The notes beneath the pieces are model-generated. The model saw only the letters and a program-made list of their open reading frames with translations, did no database searches and was not told where the DNA came from. Positions 10,230 to 19,928 of a stretch of DNA of 64,000 bases are shown piece after piece (the first letter of the stretch is position 1; each line of letters begins with the position of its first letter). Source of the DNA: Ignavibacteria bacterium RBG_16_34_14 (lineage in GTDB: Bacteria; Bacteroidota; Ignavibacteria; Ignavibacteriales; Ignavibacteriaceae); NCBI GenBank assembly GCA_001802865.1, contig MHAF01000098.1:35245-99244 (forward strand), read 5' to 3'. A program made the translations under genes and the position numbers.

Positions 10230-10711
10230 TAATTTACTTCCAACTTATTTAATAATAATAGCTTAATGAAGTTAATAATTTTTTCACACACATTTCACAC
10301 ATTATTAACTTTTTTAAAAACTTATTAAACTTATGAAATGTCAATTTAACTGGGATGTTATGTGTTTCTAAAACTATTCCTTTCAATAATTTTTTCAAAT
10401 TTTGTCAATAGGTTTGAAAACTCTCTTGACTCTAAAATAAAAAATTGCAGAGAGTCTAGGATTCTGTCATATTTAAATTTATGATAAAATTTCCAATGTT
10501 ATAATATCAATTGATATTAAAATTATTCTAATATATGGTAGAAAATATATTTTTTTAAAAAGTTTTTGTTATAATGAATAATTCGAACTAATTTTCAAAT
10601 TATTTAAAAATCAAAAATTTTTTTGTACACTCCTTGTTATCAGAAATTAAATCGTCTTTTTAAAATAAGATCATCTTAATTAATCATTATCAACCATACA
10701 TAAGGAGTCTC

Positions 10712-13700
10712 ATGAAATCAAAACATTTACTGATCCTTCTTACAGTTATATTCCTCAATATTATTCTTCAGCAACAAGCCTTTCCTCAAGGTGTAGCAAC
10801 GGCGGCACTTAGCGGTATCGTTTTAGATAAGGAAAATAATCCATTACCTGGTGCAAACGTAATTGCAGTACATGTTCCTAGCAGAACACAATACGGTGCT
10901 TCCAGCAGAAATAACGAACAATTTAATATCCCCAATATGAAAATTGGAGGGCCCTATACTGTAACGGGTTTCTTTTGTCGGCTATACCACAGGAGTTAAG
11001 GAAGATATTTTCCTTAATCTCGGACAGCAGCTAAGACTGGACTTCGAACTTTCTGAAGAAGCCGTGATAGGTGAAGAAGTTCTAGTTACAGCCGAAAGAA
11101 ATGAGATTTTTAACAGTAACCGAACAGGCGCTGAAACATTTATAAAACCGAGAGAGGTTACTCTGCTGCCTTCAATCAAACGAAGCACAAGAGATCTAAT
11201 AAGATTAGACCAACGTAACGATGGCAATTACAGTTTCGGTGGAAAAAACTGGCTATTCAATAACATTTCACTTGACGGTTCATACTTTAATAACTCATTC
11301 GGTCTGGATGATCCTGCACCGGGCGGGCAAACAAATGCTGAACCTATCCCTTATGATGCAGTTGAACAGGTTCAGGTTTCTGTTGCACCTTTTGATGTTA
11401 GAGAAGGAGGTTTTACTGGTGCCGGTATTAACACCGTAACTAAAAGCGGTTCAAATCAATTAAAAGGTTCAATATATAGCTTCATTAGGAATGAAGCTTT
11501 TGTCGGCAACAAAGTCAACGGGCAGGATGTAATAGCTAATCCCGATTTAGTATTTAATCAATTAGGTTTCAGTGTTGGCGGTCCTGTTCTTCAGAACAAA
11601 CTTTTTTTCTTTCTTAACGCTGAATTAGAAAGACGAGAAGACCCGGGTACAAATTTTGCCGCCAGTCGCGGGTCTTCAGGTTTGGGTATATCCCGTGTTG
11701 AAGCCAGCGTAATGGATGCTATAAGAACACGTATGAAGGAAGTATACGGGTATGAAACCGGTGAGTACGAAAATTATCTCCATCGGACAGAGAATGAAAA
11801 ACTACTCCTTAAACTCGATTGGAATATTTACGATAACAATAATCTTATTTTTAGATACAATAGATTTGATGCCCGTCGTGATTTACCACCACATCCGTTT
11901 GTCCTTAGCGCAGGTGGACGTGGACCAAATGAAAACAGTCTGCCATTTCAAAATTCAGGTTACAAGATCAATAACAGATTGAATTCTTTTGCTCTTGAAT
12001 TAAACTCAAAGGGCAACACTTTTTCTAACCGCTTCTTTACAAGTTATAACAGGTTCCGTGATAACCGTGACCCATTCAGCGAACCATTTCCAACTATTGA
12101 AATACTTGAAAATGGAATTACTTATACAACAATAGGCCTGGAACCATTTTCGGCACATAATATTTTAGATCAGGATGTATGGCAGGCAACAAATAATTTT
12201 AGCTATTTTTTGAATAATCATGTTGTAACAATAGGGGCAACATTCGAGTACTTTAGTTTCTTCAACTCATTCAACATATTCCGTAACGGAGTATTTTTCC
12301 TTCCTGATTTTCTTGACTTTATCGGTGACGCAAGATTTTCTTCTTTAGCTGATTTCTTTGCCCGTACTGATCCAGCTTTGCCAGACTCTGATCGCATTGA
12401 TTTTAGAGGGATGATTGGATCCGGTCCATTCAAAGGAGAAAACATCGAAGTTGGTCAGCTTGCATTTTATGTCCAAGATGAATTTCTTATCTCATCTGTG
12501 TTTAATCTTAATATCGGTTTTCGAGTTGATCTTCCCTTCTATATTACAGAACCGGTAGATAATCCTTTTTCAAGAAGCTTAACTCTACTTGATGAAAATG
12601 ATGACCCGGAAAAAGTGGATCAAAGTAAGCTTCCAAGTATTCAACCTTTGTATTCACCACGCATTGGTTTTAACTGGGATATCAGTGGAGACAAATCTTC
12701 GCAACTAAGAGGTGGTACAGGTATTTTTACTGGACGTTTACCCTTTGTGTGGATTGGTAATGTTATCTCAAATCCTGGACAAAATAAAAATTTATATCCA
12801 GAACCCGGTGTTGGACAAATAGTTTCAAAGGATGAAGCTATTTTACAGCAATCGTTCGACCTGAATGCAATGGTTGATGATTTTAAATGGCCACAGGTTT
12901 GGACCACTAACAATGCTATTGACCACAAGCTTCCAGGGGATTTATTTGGTACAATTGAATTTATATACGGGAAAGATATTAATTCTATTTATGTAAGAAA
13001 TGCTGATCTGGTTAAACCTGTTCGCTACTTGCCTGATGGAAGACCATATTTTGGCGGTGCTGGAGCAAATGAACTAAACGTTGATCCAAATAATGGAGGA
13101 AATGGAGTATACGTAATTGATAATGCCGATGAAGGCTATAACTACAGCATAACTGCTCAGTTGCGTAAAACTTTTGATTTCGGTCTGAGTTCATTTTTTT
13201 CTTATACTTTTCTTCAGGCAAAAAGCTTAATGAAATCTACAGAAATAGCAAGTGTTTTATTTGCAGAAAATCCGAACAAGGGTGATCCAAATAAACCGGA
13301 ATTAAGTTATTCGGAATCCGACATAGATTTGTTGCCGGTGGTTCTTATAGACACGAATGGTCAGAGAGCTGGGCGACAAGTTTCGGTCTTTTCGTCGAAG
13401 TAGCTGAAGGTAACAGATTTGAAGGAGCCGGCGGCAATAGATATTCGTATTTATATGCCGGCGATGTTAACGGTGACGGAAGTACAACGAATGATTTAAT
13501 TTATATTCCTTCGGATCAAAATGATATTTTTCTAGCGGACTATGTAAATTCAAGCGGTGTTACTGTAACAGTCGCGCAGCAATGGGCAGCATTAAATGAG
13601 TTTATTGAACAGGATGATTATCTGAAGGAAAATCGTGGTAAAATTGCAGATCGCTTTGGTGGAGTAAATCCATGGTTCAGTAATATTGATTTACGATTAC

Positions 13701-13973
13701 TTCAGGATTTCGCACTTAACCTGGCAGGGAACAAACACACATTCCAATTGAGTATAGATATTCTAAACGTGGCAAATCTGGTTAATTCAGATTGGGGCGT
13801 TCGTCAAATTGCAAATTCAGCAGCTACCTCACCACTACAATTAGCTGGTTTCAATACCGAGGGTGCCCCTATATTTAATTTCAAGGAAAACCGTTTCGAA
13901 AACTTTTACGGATGACCCGGGATTGAAATCCCGCTGGCAAATGCAGATTGAGTTGAGATATATATTTAATTAA
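10712..13973 (+). pseudogene. TonB-dependent receptor with carboxypeptidase-regulatory-like N-terminal domain, disrupted by three frameshifts
   Basis: Frames 10712-10999, 11064-13403 and two later frames join into one Oar/SusC-like protein: MKSKHLLILL...ALSGIVLDKENNPLPGANVIAVH // SFVGYTTGVKEDIFLNLGQQLRLDFELSEEAVIGEEVLVTAER...// HRFVAGGSYRHEWSESWATSFGLFVEVAEGNRFEGAGGNRYSYLYAGDVNGDG...// TFTDDPGLKSRWQMQIELRYIFN*. Confidence 0.88.
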
Positions 13974-14000
13974 GTAAAAACCAATCTTAGTATTATAACC

Positions 14001-14028
14001 GCTATGGGAAATGCCCATAGCAGTTTTT
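14001..14028 (+). terminator. Rho-independent terminator after the TonB receptor pseudogene
   Basis: GCTATGGG-AAATG-CCCATAGC stem-loop followed by TTTTT. Confidence 0.75.
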
Positions 14029-14192
14029 ATTATAAGGAAATTTTATGTTTCAGAAATCAAACCGAGATAAAAATTTGCAGCATGCTTCACTTAATCGTTA
14101 GAGAACTGGGATTTCCAAATTCAGTCTTTGGATTTTTCACGTCTGTTAATACTATGCTTATTATTTTTAGATGTTCCATTGAAATGGCATAA

Positions 14193-14261
14193 AATATTGC
14201 TGTTATAGGCGCTACTGGTAATATTGGTAAAGTGATTACAGAACTTTTACTTGAAAAATGA
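14193..14261 (+). pseudogene. Remnant of an NmrA/SDR-type NAD(P)-binding protein N-terminus
   Basis: In-frame NIAVIGATGNIGKVITELLLEK* with Rossmann GxTGxxG motif; stop codon upstream and immediately downstream. Confidence 0.5.
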
Positions 14262-14300
14262 GTAGAGATTTGTACTATTAGAATTGATTTTTTTACTTTA

Positions 14301-14630
14301 GTGAGTGATAAAGTTTATACAATCCTAATTGTCAAAAGTAATAATAACATAATTCTGGATATCCAGCATATTCTTTTATCTCATAAAAATTATATAACCG
14401 AAGTTGCTCATTCTGCTGTTGGTTTGATAACTTCTGTAAAAAAAATCATTCCTGGCTTAGTGATTTATCCTCTACTTATGGAAGATTCTAAAATAAATTT
14501 GGATTCATTAATTTATTTTCAAAATAAATTTAAATTTAGAATTATTTTTATAGCGGGCGATATGGAGTTAAAATATTATAAAAATAAAGTGAAATCAGCT
14601 TTAATATTTTTTCTAAAAAAAACTTTATAG
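14301..14630 (+). pseudogene. Degenerate response-regulator receiver (REC)-like ORF
   Basis: YTILIVKSNNNIILDIQHILLSHKNYITEVAHSAVGLITSVKKIIPGLVIYPLLMEDSKINLDSLIYFQNKFKFRIIFIAG resembles REC spacing but lacks the acidic pocket and phospho-acceptor Asp (VIYPLL in place of VLMDxx). Confidence 0.45.
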
Positions 14631-14866
14631 CTTGTTTGAGCTTATTTGCTCGGGCCGAAAAATCCTTGAATTAAGAATTTGTATATCCCTACTCCTCTCT
14701 CTGTCTTCTCCTTATTTCGACTACTTCTTGTAATAACACCATAATTTAGCATAATAAAAATAGCACACAAATCTGGCGACAAGGGGGCTACGCTTCTTTT
14801 AAGAGCAAGGTATAAAAGACCTTACACTTAGATATGCGATGAATGTAAAATTATTTTATACAATAA

Positions 14867-15829
14867 TTAAATTGAGAAAAATCCTTGAGCAGTTGTTTTT
14901 ATTTTGTATAGACATCCCCCCGCTGTAATAAATAATATATTTGAGTATAAACCCCTTCCAAAAGTAAGGTTGCTAGGTACTTCAGGAAGCTTGAAAGAAT
15001 CTATCTCTTTGCCTTCAACATTATATACTTTTATACATGGATTTATTTCATGACGAACAGCAACATAAATATTTCCTTCTGAATCAATGGTTATTCCATC
15101 TGGACCTGACCCATCAAGGTAATTAATAAATATTTCTTTGGATATGACATTTGCTTTTTCATCCAATTGACATTTATAAATGGCCATCAATGGTTTATTC
15201 TCCTCATTGCCTTCAAAGTTGCACCCAACATAAAGTTTTTTTTGACCAGGCGAAATTGTTATTCCATTTGGCATAGGAATATCAGAAATAATTAGTTGAA
15301 CTGACCTATCTTTATCTATTTTATATACTCCCATGACAGGTTGCTCAATATTTTCATAACCTATATAACGGGGATCCGTAAAATAAATACTCCCCATTGT
15401 ATCAATAACAAGATCATTAGGTGAATTAAACGGATATTTCATAAATAATCCAGCAAGGATTTTACTTTTTCCGGTATTCAAATCTGTAATTGAAATTTTT
15501 CTTCCTCCAAAATCAGCTCCTTCACAAATTATCATTTCTCCATGCGAATTAAATTCAATTCCATTAGCCATACTGCTGGGTGAGCGATAAACAAATGCCT
15601 GATCAGTTTTTAAATCATATTTCCAAATAACTCCAGCTTGCATTTCTGTTTCTTCCGTAAATGTAAGATCACTAAAATAAATACAATCATCCGGACCTTG
15701 GGCAGGTCCTTCAGTAAAATATCCTTCACCAAAAAGTTTAATCAGAATAGCATCTTTAGGGAAGATATTCTTTTCCTGAGAATAGCAGATAAATTGAAGA
15801 ATAAATATTAATATAAATTTCATAATCAT
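14867..15829 (-). CDS. SMP-30/gluconolactonase/LRE family protein, secreted
   Basis: Signal peptide; FTEGPAQGPDDCIYFSDLT, NSPNDLVIDTMGSIYFTDPRY, GPDGITIDSEGNIYVA. Confidence 0.85.
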   Translation of the reverse strand: MIMKFILIFILQFICYSQEKNIFPKDAILIKLFGEGYFTEGPAQGPDDCIYFSDLTFTEETEMQAGVIWKYDLKTDQAFVYRSPSSMANGIEFNSHGEMIICEGADFGGRKISITDLNTGKSKILAGLFMKYPFNSPNDLVIDTMGSIYFTDPRYIGYENIEQPVMGVYKIDKDRSVQLIISDIPMPNGITISPGQKKLYVGCNFEGNEENKPLMAIYKCQLDEKANVISKEIFINYLDGSGPDGITIDSEGNIYVAVRHEINPCIKVYNVEGKEIDSFKLPEVPSNLTFGRGLYSNILFITAGGCLYKIKTTAQGFFSI

Positions 15830-15837
15830 CTATAAAT

Positions 15838-15860
15838 AAAAAACCCCGCTAAGAGCGGGG
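15838..15860 (-). terminator. Rho-independent terminator for the minus-strand operon ending at the PhyH gene
   Basis: CCCCGCT-CTT-AGCGGGG followed by T6 on the minus strand. Confidence 0.85.
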
Positions 15861-15876
15861 CGTAATTTAAAATAAA

Positions 15877-16635
15877 TTATTTAAGTCTTTCACCATTTTT
15901 CAAGAATGGTTCAGCTAATCCTTTTAACGAACCATCTGCTTCATAAATTAGTTCAGGAGAAAATTGTATTGCATAAGCTCTTCTCATCTTCTTAGTATTA
16001 TTAGAACCTGATCTATGAAATGTTGTACTTGAAAAAACAACAACAGAACCAGCAGGGCAATTTGCCGGAATTCCTTTTTCTGGTCCGAAGTAACATTCTC
16101 TGTCGCTCGTTCCTGGAACAGGTTTATGCTCAATCTTCTCTCTTGTTCCTGCCAATGAATATGGGAGTAAATAAACTGTCCCATTTTCTTCATTCACATC
16201 ATCTAAAGGAATCCAGGCATTTACATAATATTTATGTTCATAATCAACATAACCCGAATCCTGATGCCATGTAAATTCCGCACCTTTTGGATCTGTTCCT
16301 TTCACAACAAACTGTTCCCAAAAAAGATAAGCATCATCTCCAATAGTTGCCTTACAAATTTCAGCCATTAAATCACTAAAAATTATTTCACCCAGCTGAG
16401 GACGATTTTGGGAAGCAAGAAAAACAAAATACCGGCTGTTTTTTCTGCTGAGATTTAATACATTAGTTCCCAGCTTATCCATTTCTTTATCCTGTTCTTT
16501 AATTAATTCCATACATTCCTTCCGGACTAAAGCCAGTTCTTCATCGGGAATTATACTTTCAAGAATAAAAAAGCCATCTTGCCGATATTTTCTTTTGTGC
16601 TCTTCTGTTATTCCGAAATACGTTTTTACAGGCAT
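15877..16635 (-). CDS. Phytanoyl-CoA dioxygenase (PhyH) family Fe(II)/2-oxoglutarate oxygenase
   Basis: YRQDGFFILESIIPDEEL, FTWHQDSGYVDY (HxD), VVFSSTTFHRSGSN, RRAYAIQFSPE. Confidence 0.85.
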   Translation of the reverse strand: MPVKTYFGITEEHKRKYRQDGFFILESIIPDEELALVRKECMELIKEQDKEMDKLGTNVLNLSRKNSRYFVFLASQNRPQLGEIIFSDLMAEICKATIGDDAYLFWEQFVVKGTDPKGAEFTWHQDSGYVDYEHKYYVNAWIPLDDVNEENGTVYLLPYSLAGTREKIEHKPVPGTSDRECYFGPEKGIPANCPAGSVVVFSSTTFHRSGSNNTKKMRRAYAIQFSPELIYEADGSLKGLAEPFLKNGERLK

Positions 16636-16652
16636 ATTTTTTTCCTTTCTAT

Positions 16653-17588
16653 TTATTTCAATCTTCTAAGTTTGGTTATTCTACCACCAATAATCCATTC
16701 AACTATATATAGATTATCTTCTTCATCAACAGCCATATCATGCGGGCTATTGAATTTCCCCTTCTGAATTAATTTTTTTGTATGATTAGGCCATCCTGGT
16801 AAATCACAAACCGACTCATTTCTTCCAAGGTAAGTAATCAGTTTATCATTTTCATCAAATATTGCTACCCTTGCACGAAGCTCTGGTATATAAAGTAAAT
16901 TGTCTTTTATTACGCCTCCACAAGGAGAGATTAATATATTTTTACCAAAACTTCTTTTATAATTTCCTTCAGTATCATACACCTGAAATCTTTTATTTCC
17001 TCTGTCTGCAATATATAATTCCGGTTCGGGCTCCCTTGTATTGATAAAAATTGAATGCGGGCATTTGAAGACACCAGCCTTTCCCTCTTCACCATTAATA
17101 CTTTTAAGATAGATGCCTTCTTTACTATACCTATGAATAAGATTTGAACCATAACCATCTGTTACCCAAATATCACCATTCCCGCCAAATCTCTCTTCAA
17201 AAACTGCAACCCAGGTAGGTGAGTATTCTTTTTCTTCATAAAGCTTTATCCGTGGTTTTTCAATCCTCAATAAAGTTTTTCCATTAATTGTTGTTTTAAC
17301 AACTTCACAGGAATATTGATCTGTCAGCCAAAAATATTCCTTTCCGTTTTCTTCTGTCAAGGTCAAACCATGAGCGCCATTAAACCTATTCCCCCAGGAA
17401 TTAATTAATTCTCCATTGGAATTAAAAATAAGAACAGCAGGATCAGCTTGATTAAAAACAGCAATATTTCCATTCTTTAAAACAACAATTCCATGGGTTC
17501 TTCCATTTTCTCTCCCACTTACCGTATCAGGAATTTTTGCCCAATTTTCTATCCATTCATATTTAAAATTTCCTTCGCCTATTATCAT
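16653..17588 (-). CDS. NHL-repeat/6-bladed beta-propeller protein
   Basis: Repeated FNSPHDMAVDEEDNLYIVEW, CPHSIFI..ELYIADRGNKRFQVYDTEGNYKRSFG blades. Confidence 0.8.
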   Translation of the reverse strand: MIIGEGNFKYEWIENWAKIPDTVSGRENGRTHGIVVLKNGNIAVFNQADPAVLIFNSNGELINSWGNRFNGAHGLTLTEENGKEYFWLTDQYSCEVVKTTINGKTLLRIEKPRIKLYEEKEYSPTWVAVFEERFGGNGDIWVTDGYGSNLIHRYSKEGIYLKSINGEEGKAGVFKCPHSIFINTREPEPELYIADRGNKRFQVYDTEGNYKRSFGKNILISPCGGVIKDNLLYIPELRARVAIFDENDKLITYLGRNESVCDLPGWPNHTKKLIQKGKFNSPHDMAVDEEDNLYIVEWIIGGRITKLRRLK

Positions 17589-18904
17589 TTTTTATTTCCT
17601 TTTTTAACAGATTGAAGAAGTTTATTTGATTTTTCAGCCGCTTGCCCAAGAATAGTTTTTATATCCTGGTTTCCTATTATTGCTTTCTCAACAGCCTCAG
17701 CAATATTTTGATTTATTTCAACTCTGAAAAAATCTATAGATGCTCGAGCCATACTAATCTCAATCTGATCAACAAAAGATTTCATTGCTGGATCGTTTTC
17801 CAGAAATTTTTTATAGCCAGGTAACTCAAGAACTGATTTTCTTATGGGAAGATAACCGGACTCCTCAGAAAATTTTGCCTGAACATCTGGCCGAAGTATC
17901 CATTTGATAAATTTCCATGCTTCATCAGGATGCTTGCTTTGTTTAAAAACTGCAAGATGTTCACCTGCCATGTAAGTAGCTCTTTTAACCGGGCCAGCCG
18001 GGAGATAAGTTACCCCCCATTCAAAATTTTTAATTTCTCTGAATTCGGGTAAATCCCAGGGACCATCCATTATCATCGCAATTGTTCCCGAAATAAAACC
18101 TAAATCGTGTGTAAGCGTAAAATTATAAAATTTCTCCGCTTCGAAAATTTTCTTCCATAATGCTAAAGCTTGTACACCCGCATCACTATTAAATAAAACT
18201 TTAGTCTGATCTTCATTTATTTCTATACCGCCTGCCTGCCAGAGAAAAGGCGTCCATTGCAAAACCATCCATACACTTAAAGGTCCCGAAGCCGGGAATG
18301 CAGGAATATAAAATCCGTATTGATCTATTTTGCCATCACCATCTTTATCTTTTGTAAGTTTCACAGCATAATCAAAAAGTTCATCCCAGTCTTTAGGAGG
18401 TTTCTCGGGATCAAGCCCAGACTCTTTAAATTTATTTTTATTATAGATTAAAGCAAGAGTTGTAGCTTCCATCGGCATAGAATAAAGTGTATCTCTCCAT
18501 TTTGCAGATTGAAGTGATTGGGGAAAAATGTCCTTCATTTCTTCTTCATTTAAACCATCAGGTCCATTTATAAAGTGATCCATCTTATAAATTGCATCAG
18601 CCCCAACAAGCTTGTGCAAAAAATCTGAATGAAGCCATGAAATATCCGGTGCTGTATTACTTTGAATTGCTGTTATTAATTTCTGAATTAATGGATCGCC
18701 GCTGGGAACATATTGAGCAACTATTTTTATATCCGGGTTTTCTTTTTCATACCATTCAATAAGATCATTAAATGCAGGTATCGTTCGTGAAACAAAGCTG
18801 TGCCAGAAAGTAATTGTAATTTTCCCATTCTCACTTTTCTTTTTATCCGAACAACCTGAAAACGATATTACAACTGTTATAAAAAGAAGAAAGAATATTT
18901 TCAT
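17585..18904 (-). CDS. ABC-type sugar extracellular solute-binding lipoprotein (family 1)
   Basis: Lipobox ISFSGCSDKK; ITFWHSFVSRTIPAFNDLIEWYEKENPDIKIVAQYVP; PDEAWKFIKWILRPDVQAKFSEESGYLPIRKSV. Confidence 0.88.
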   Translation of the reverse strand: MKIFFLLFITVVISFSGCSDKKKSENGKITITFWHSFVSRTIPAFNDLIEWYEKENPDIKIVAQYVPSGDPLIQKLITAIQSNTAPDISWLHSDFLHKLVGADAIYKMDHFINGPDGLNEEEMKDIFPQSLQSAKWRDTLYSMPMEATTLALIYNKNKFKESGLDPEKPPKDWDELFDYAVKLTKDKDGDGKIDQYGFYIPAFPASGPLSVWMVLQWTPFLWQAGGIEINEDQTKVLFNSDAGVQALALWKKIFEAEKFYNFTLTHDLGFISGTIAMIMDGPWDLPEFREIKNFEWGVTYLPAGPVKRATYMAGEHLAVFKQSKHPDEAWKFIKWILRPDVQAKFSEESGYLPIRKSVLELPGYKKFLENDPAMKSFVDQIEISMARASIDFFRVEINQNIAEAVEKAIIGNQDIKTILGQAAEKSNKLLQSVKKGNKK

Positions 18905-19782
18905 TTAAATACTGAAAAATAATTTTCAAAAAATTTACCTGCATTAACTGTAACCGCTATTTCGTGTTTGCCATTAGATACATGTTTCCATTTTGTTAAT
19001 CCCCTCTCTTTTTTCTTTTCAAGTTCAATCTCAACTAAACCTTTTTCATATCCGCAAACATTCTTGTTAAATATTGCAACAGCTGCTAAAGGATCATGAA
19101 AAGTAATCCCATTCCATTCCTCAAACCATGCTTTGGAAAAATCAAGAACAGGTTTAAATAAATTATGATGAGAAAATTTTTCTTTAAACTCATTTTTTTT
19201 CATAATCACTTTTGAAGTTACATCCAATCCGAATGAACGATGAACTTTTATTTTGGAATTATAAACTATTGCTGATGCATGATAATCTCCCATTGCATTC
19301 CATTCTAACTTAGGGAGTTTTTTATCTTTCCTTAAAAAATTACCGCTCATGGAATAAAGTCCTTTTAACAAATAAGGAATTTCAGGATCTATTGAAAATA
19401 GCAGACCAATATTTGTTAATGGACCAATTGTTAATAAAATAATTTCGCCTGGATTTTTTCTTATAGTTGATCTTAGAAACTCAACTGCTTCTCCTTCAGG
19501 AAAATTATTTTTGTGTTCCCACCTTTTTAAAGCGCCAGCCTGTTTTGCACTTGTTTGAAGCTGTGGAATAATCAAAGGATTTTCTACCCCTGGATAAATT
19601 GGAATATCCTTCCCTGCAATTTTACAAAGCACACTTGCAAGCTTTGCCCGTTTAACAGGTTCTGAAGTAACCGTTGTTATTCCAAACAATTCACATTCAG
19701 GATTTGCCAGCAGATAAGCAAGACAAACTGCATCATCAATATCGCTTCCGATATCTGTATCAAGTAAAATTTTTACTGCCAT
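18901..19782 (-). CDS. Inosine-uridine preferring nucleoside hydrolase family
   Basis: VKILLDTDIGSDIDDAVCLAYLLA (DTDxGxDxDD motif), EIILLTIGPLTNIGLLF. Confidence 0.88.
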   Translation of the reverse strand: MAVKILLDTDIGSDIDDAVCLAYLLANPECELFGITTVTSEPVKRAKLASVLCKIAGKDIPIYPGVENPLIIPQLQTSAKQAGALKRWEHKNNFPEGEAVEFLRSTIRKNPGEIILLTIGPLTNIGLLFSIDPEIPYLLKGLYSMSGNFLRKDKKLPKLEWNAMGDYHASAIVYNSKIKVHRSFGLDVTSKVIMKKNEFKEKFSHHNLFKPVLDFSKAWFEEWNGITFHDPLAAVAIFNKNVCGYEKGLVEIELEKKKERGLTKWKHVSNGKHEIAVTVNAGKFFENYFSVFK

Positions 19783-19783
19783 T

Positions 19784-19894
19784 TTATTTTTTTGAATTAA
19801 TCTTTGAAGATATAGCTTTAATGAATTCCGGATATTCCATAATTATAGATATGAAATCTTTCGACTCCATTCTGTGTATAAAAGGATCGGCAAC
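19784..19894 (-). pseudogene. Remnant of a cNMP-binding-domain-like C-terminus
   Basis: VADPFIHRMESKDFISIIMEYPEFIKAISSKINSKK* in frame, preceded directly by an in-frame stop; pattern like the end of Crp/cNMP domains. Confidence 0.3.
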
Positions 19895-19928
19895 TTAAAT
19901 ATTCTTACCAATCTCATTAAACATATAT

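Noticed and set aside
10982-11227. 81-aa minus-strand ORF over the first frameshift of the TonB receptor
   Set aside because: The plus-strand TBDR frames explain the sequence; antisense artefact.
10712-13973. Programmed ribosomal frameshifting as an explanation of the split TonB receptor
   Set aside because: Three separate shifts without obvious slippery heptamers or downstream structures; pseudogenisation or local sequence error is simpler.
14004-14192. 62-aa plus ORF after the TonB receptor
   Set aside because: Starts inside the terminator hairpin and lacks recognisable similarity; treated as noncoding decayed DNA.
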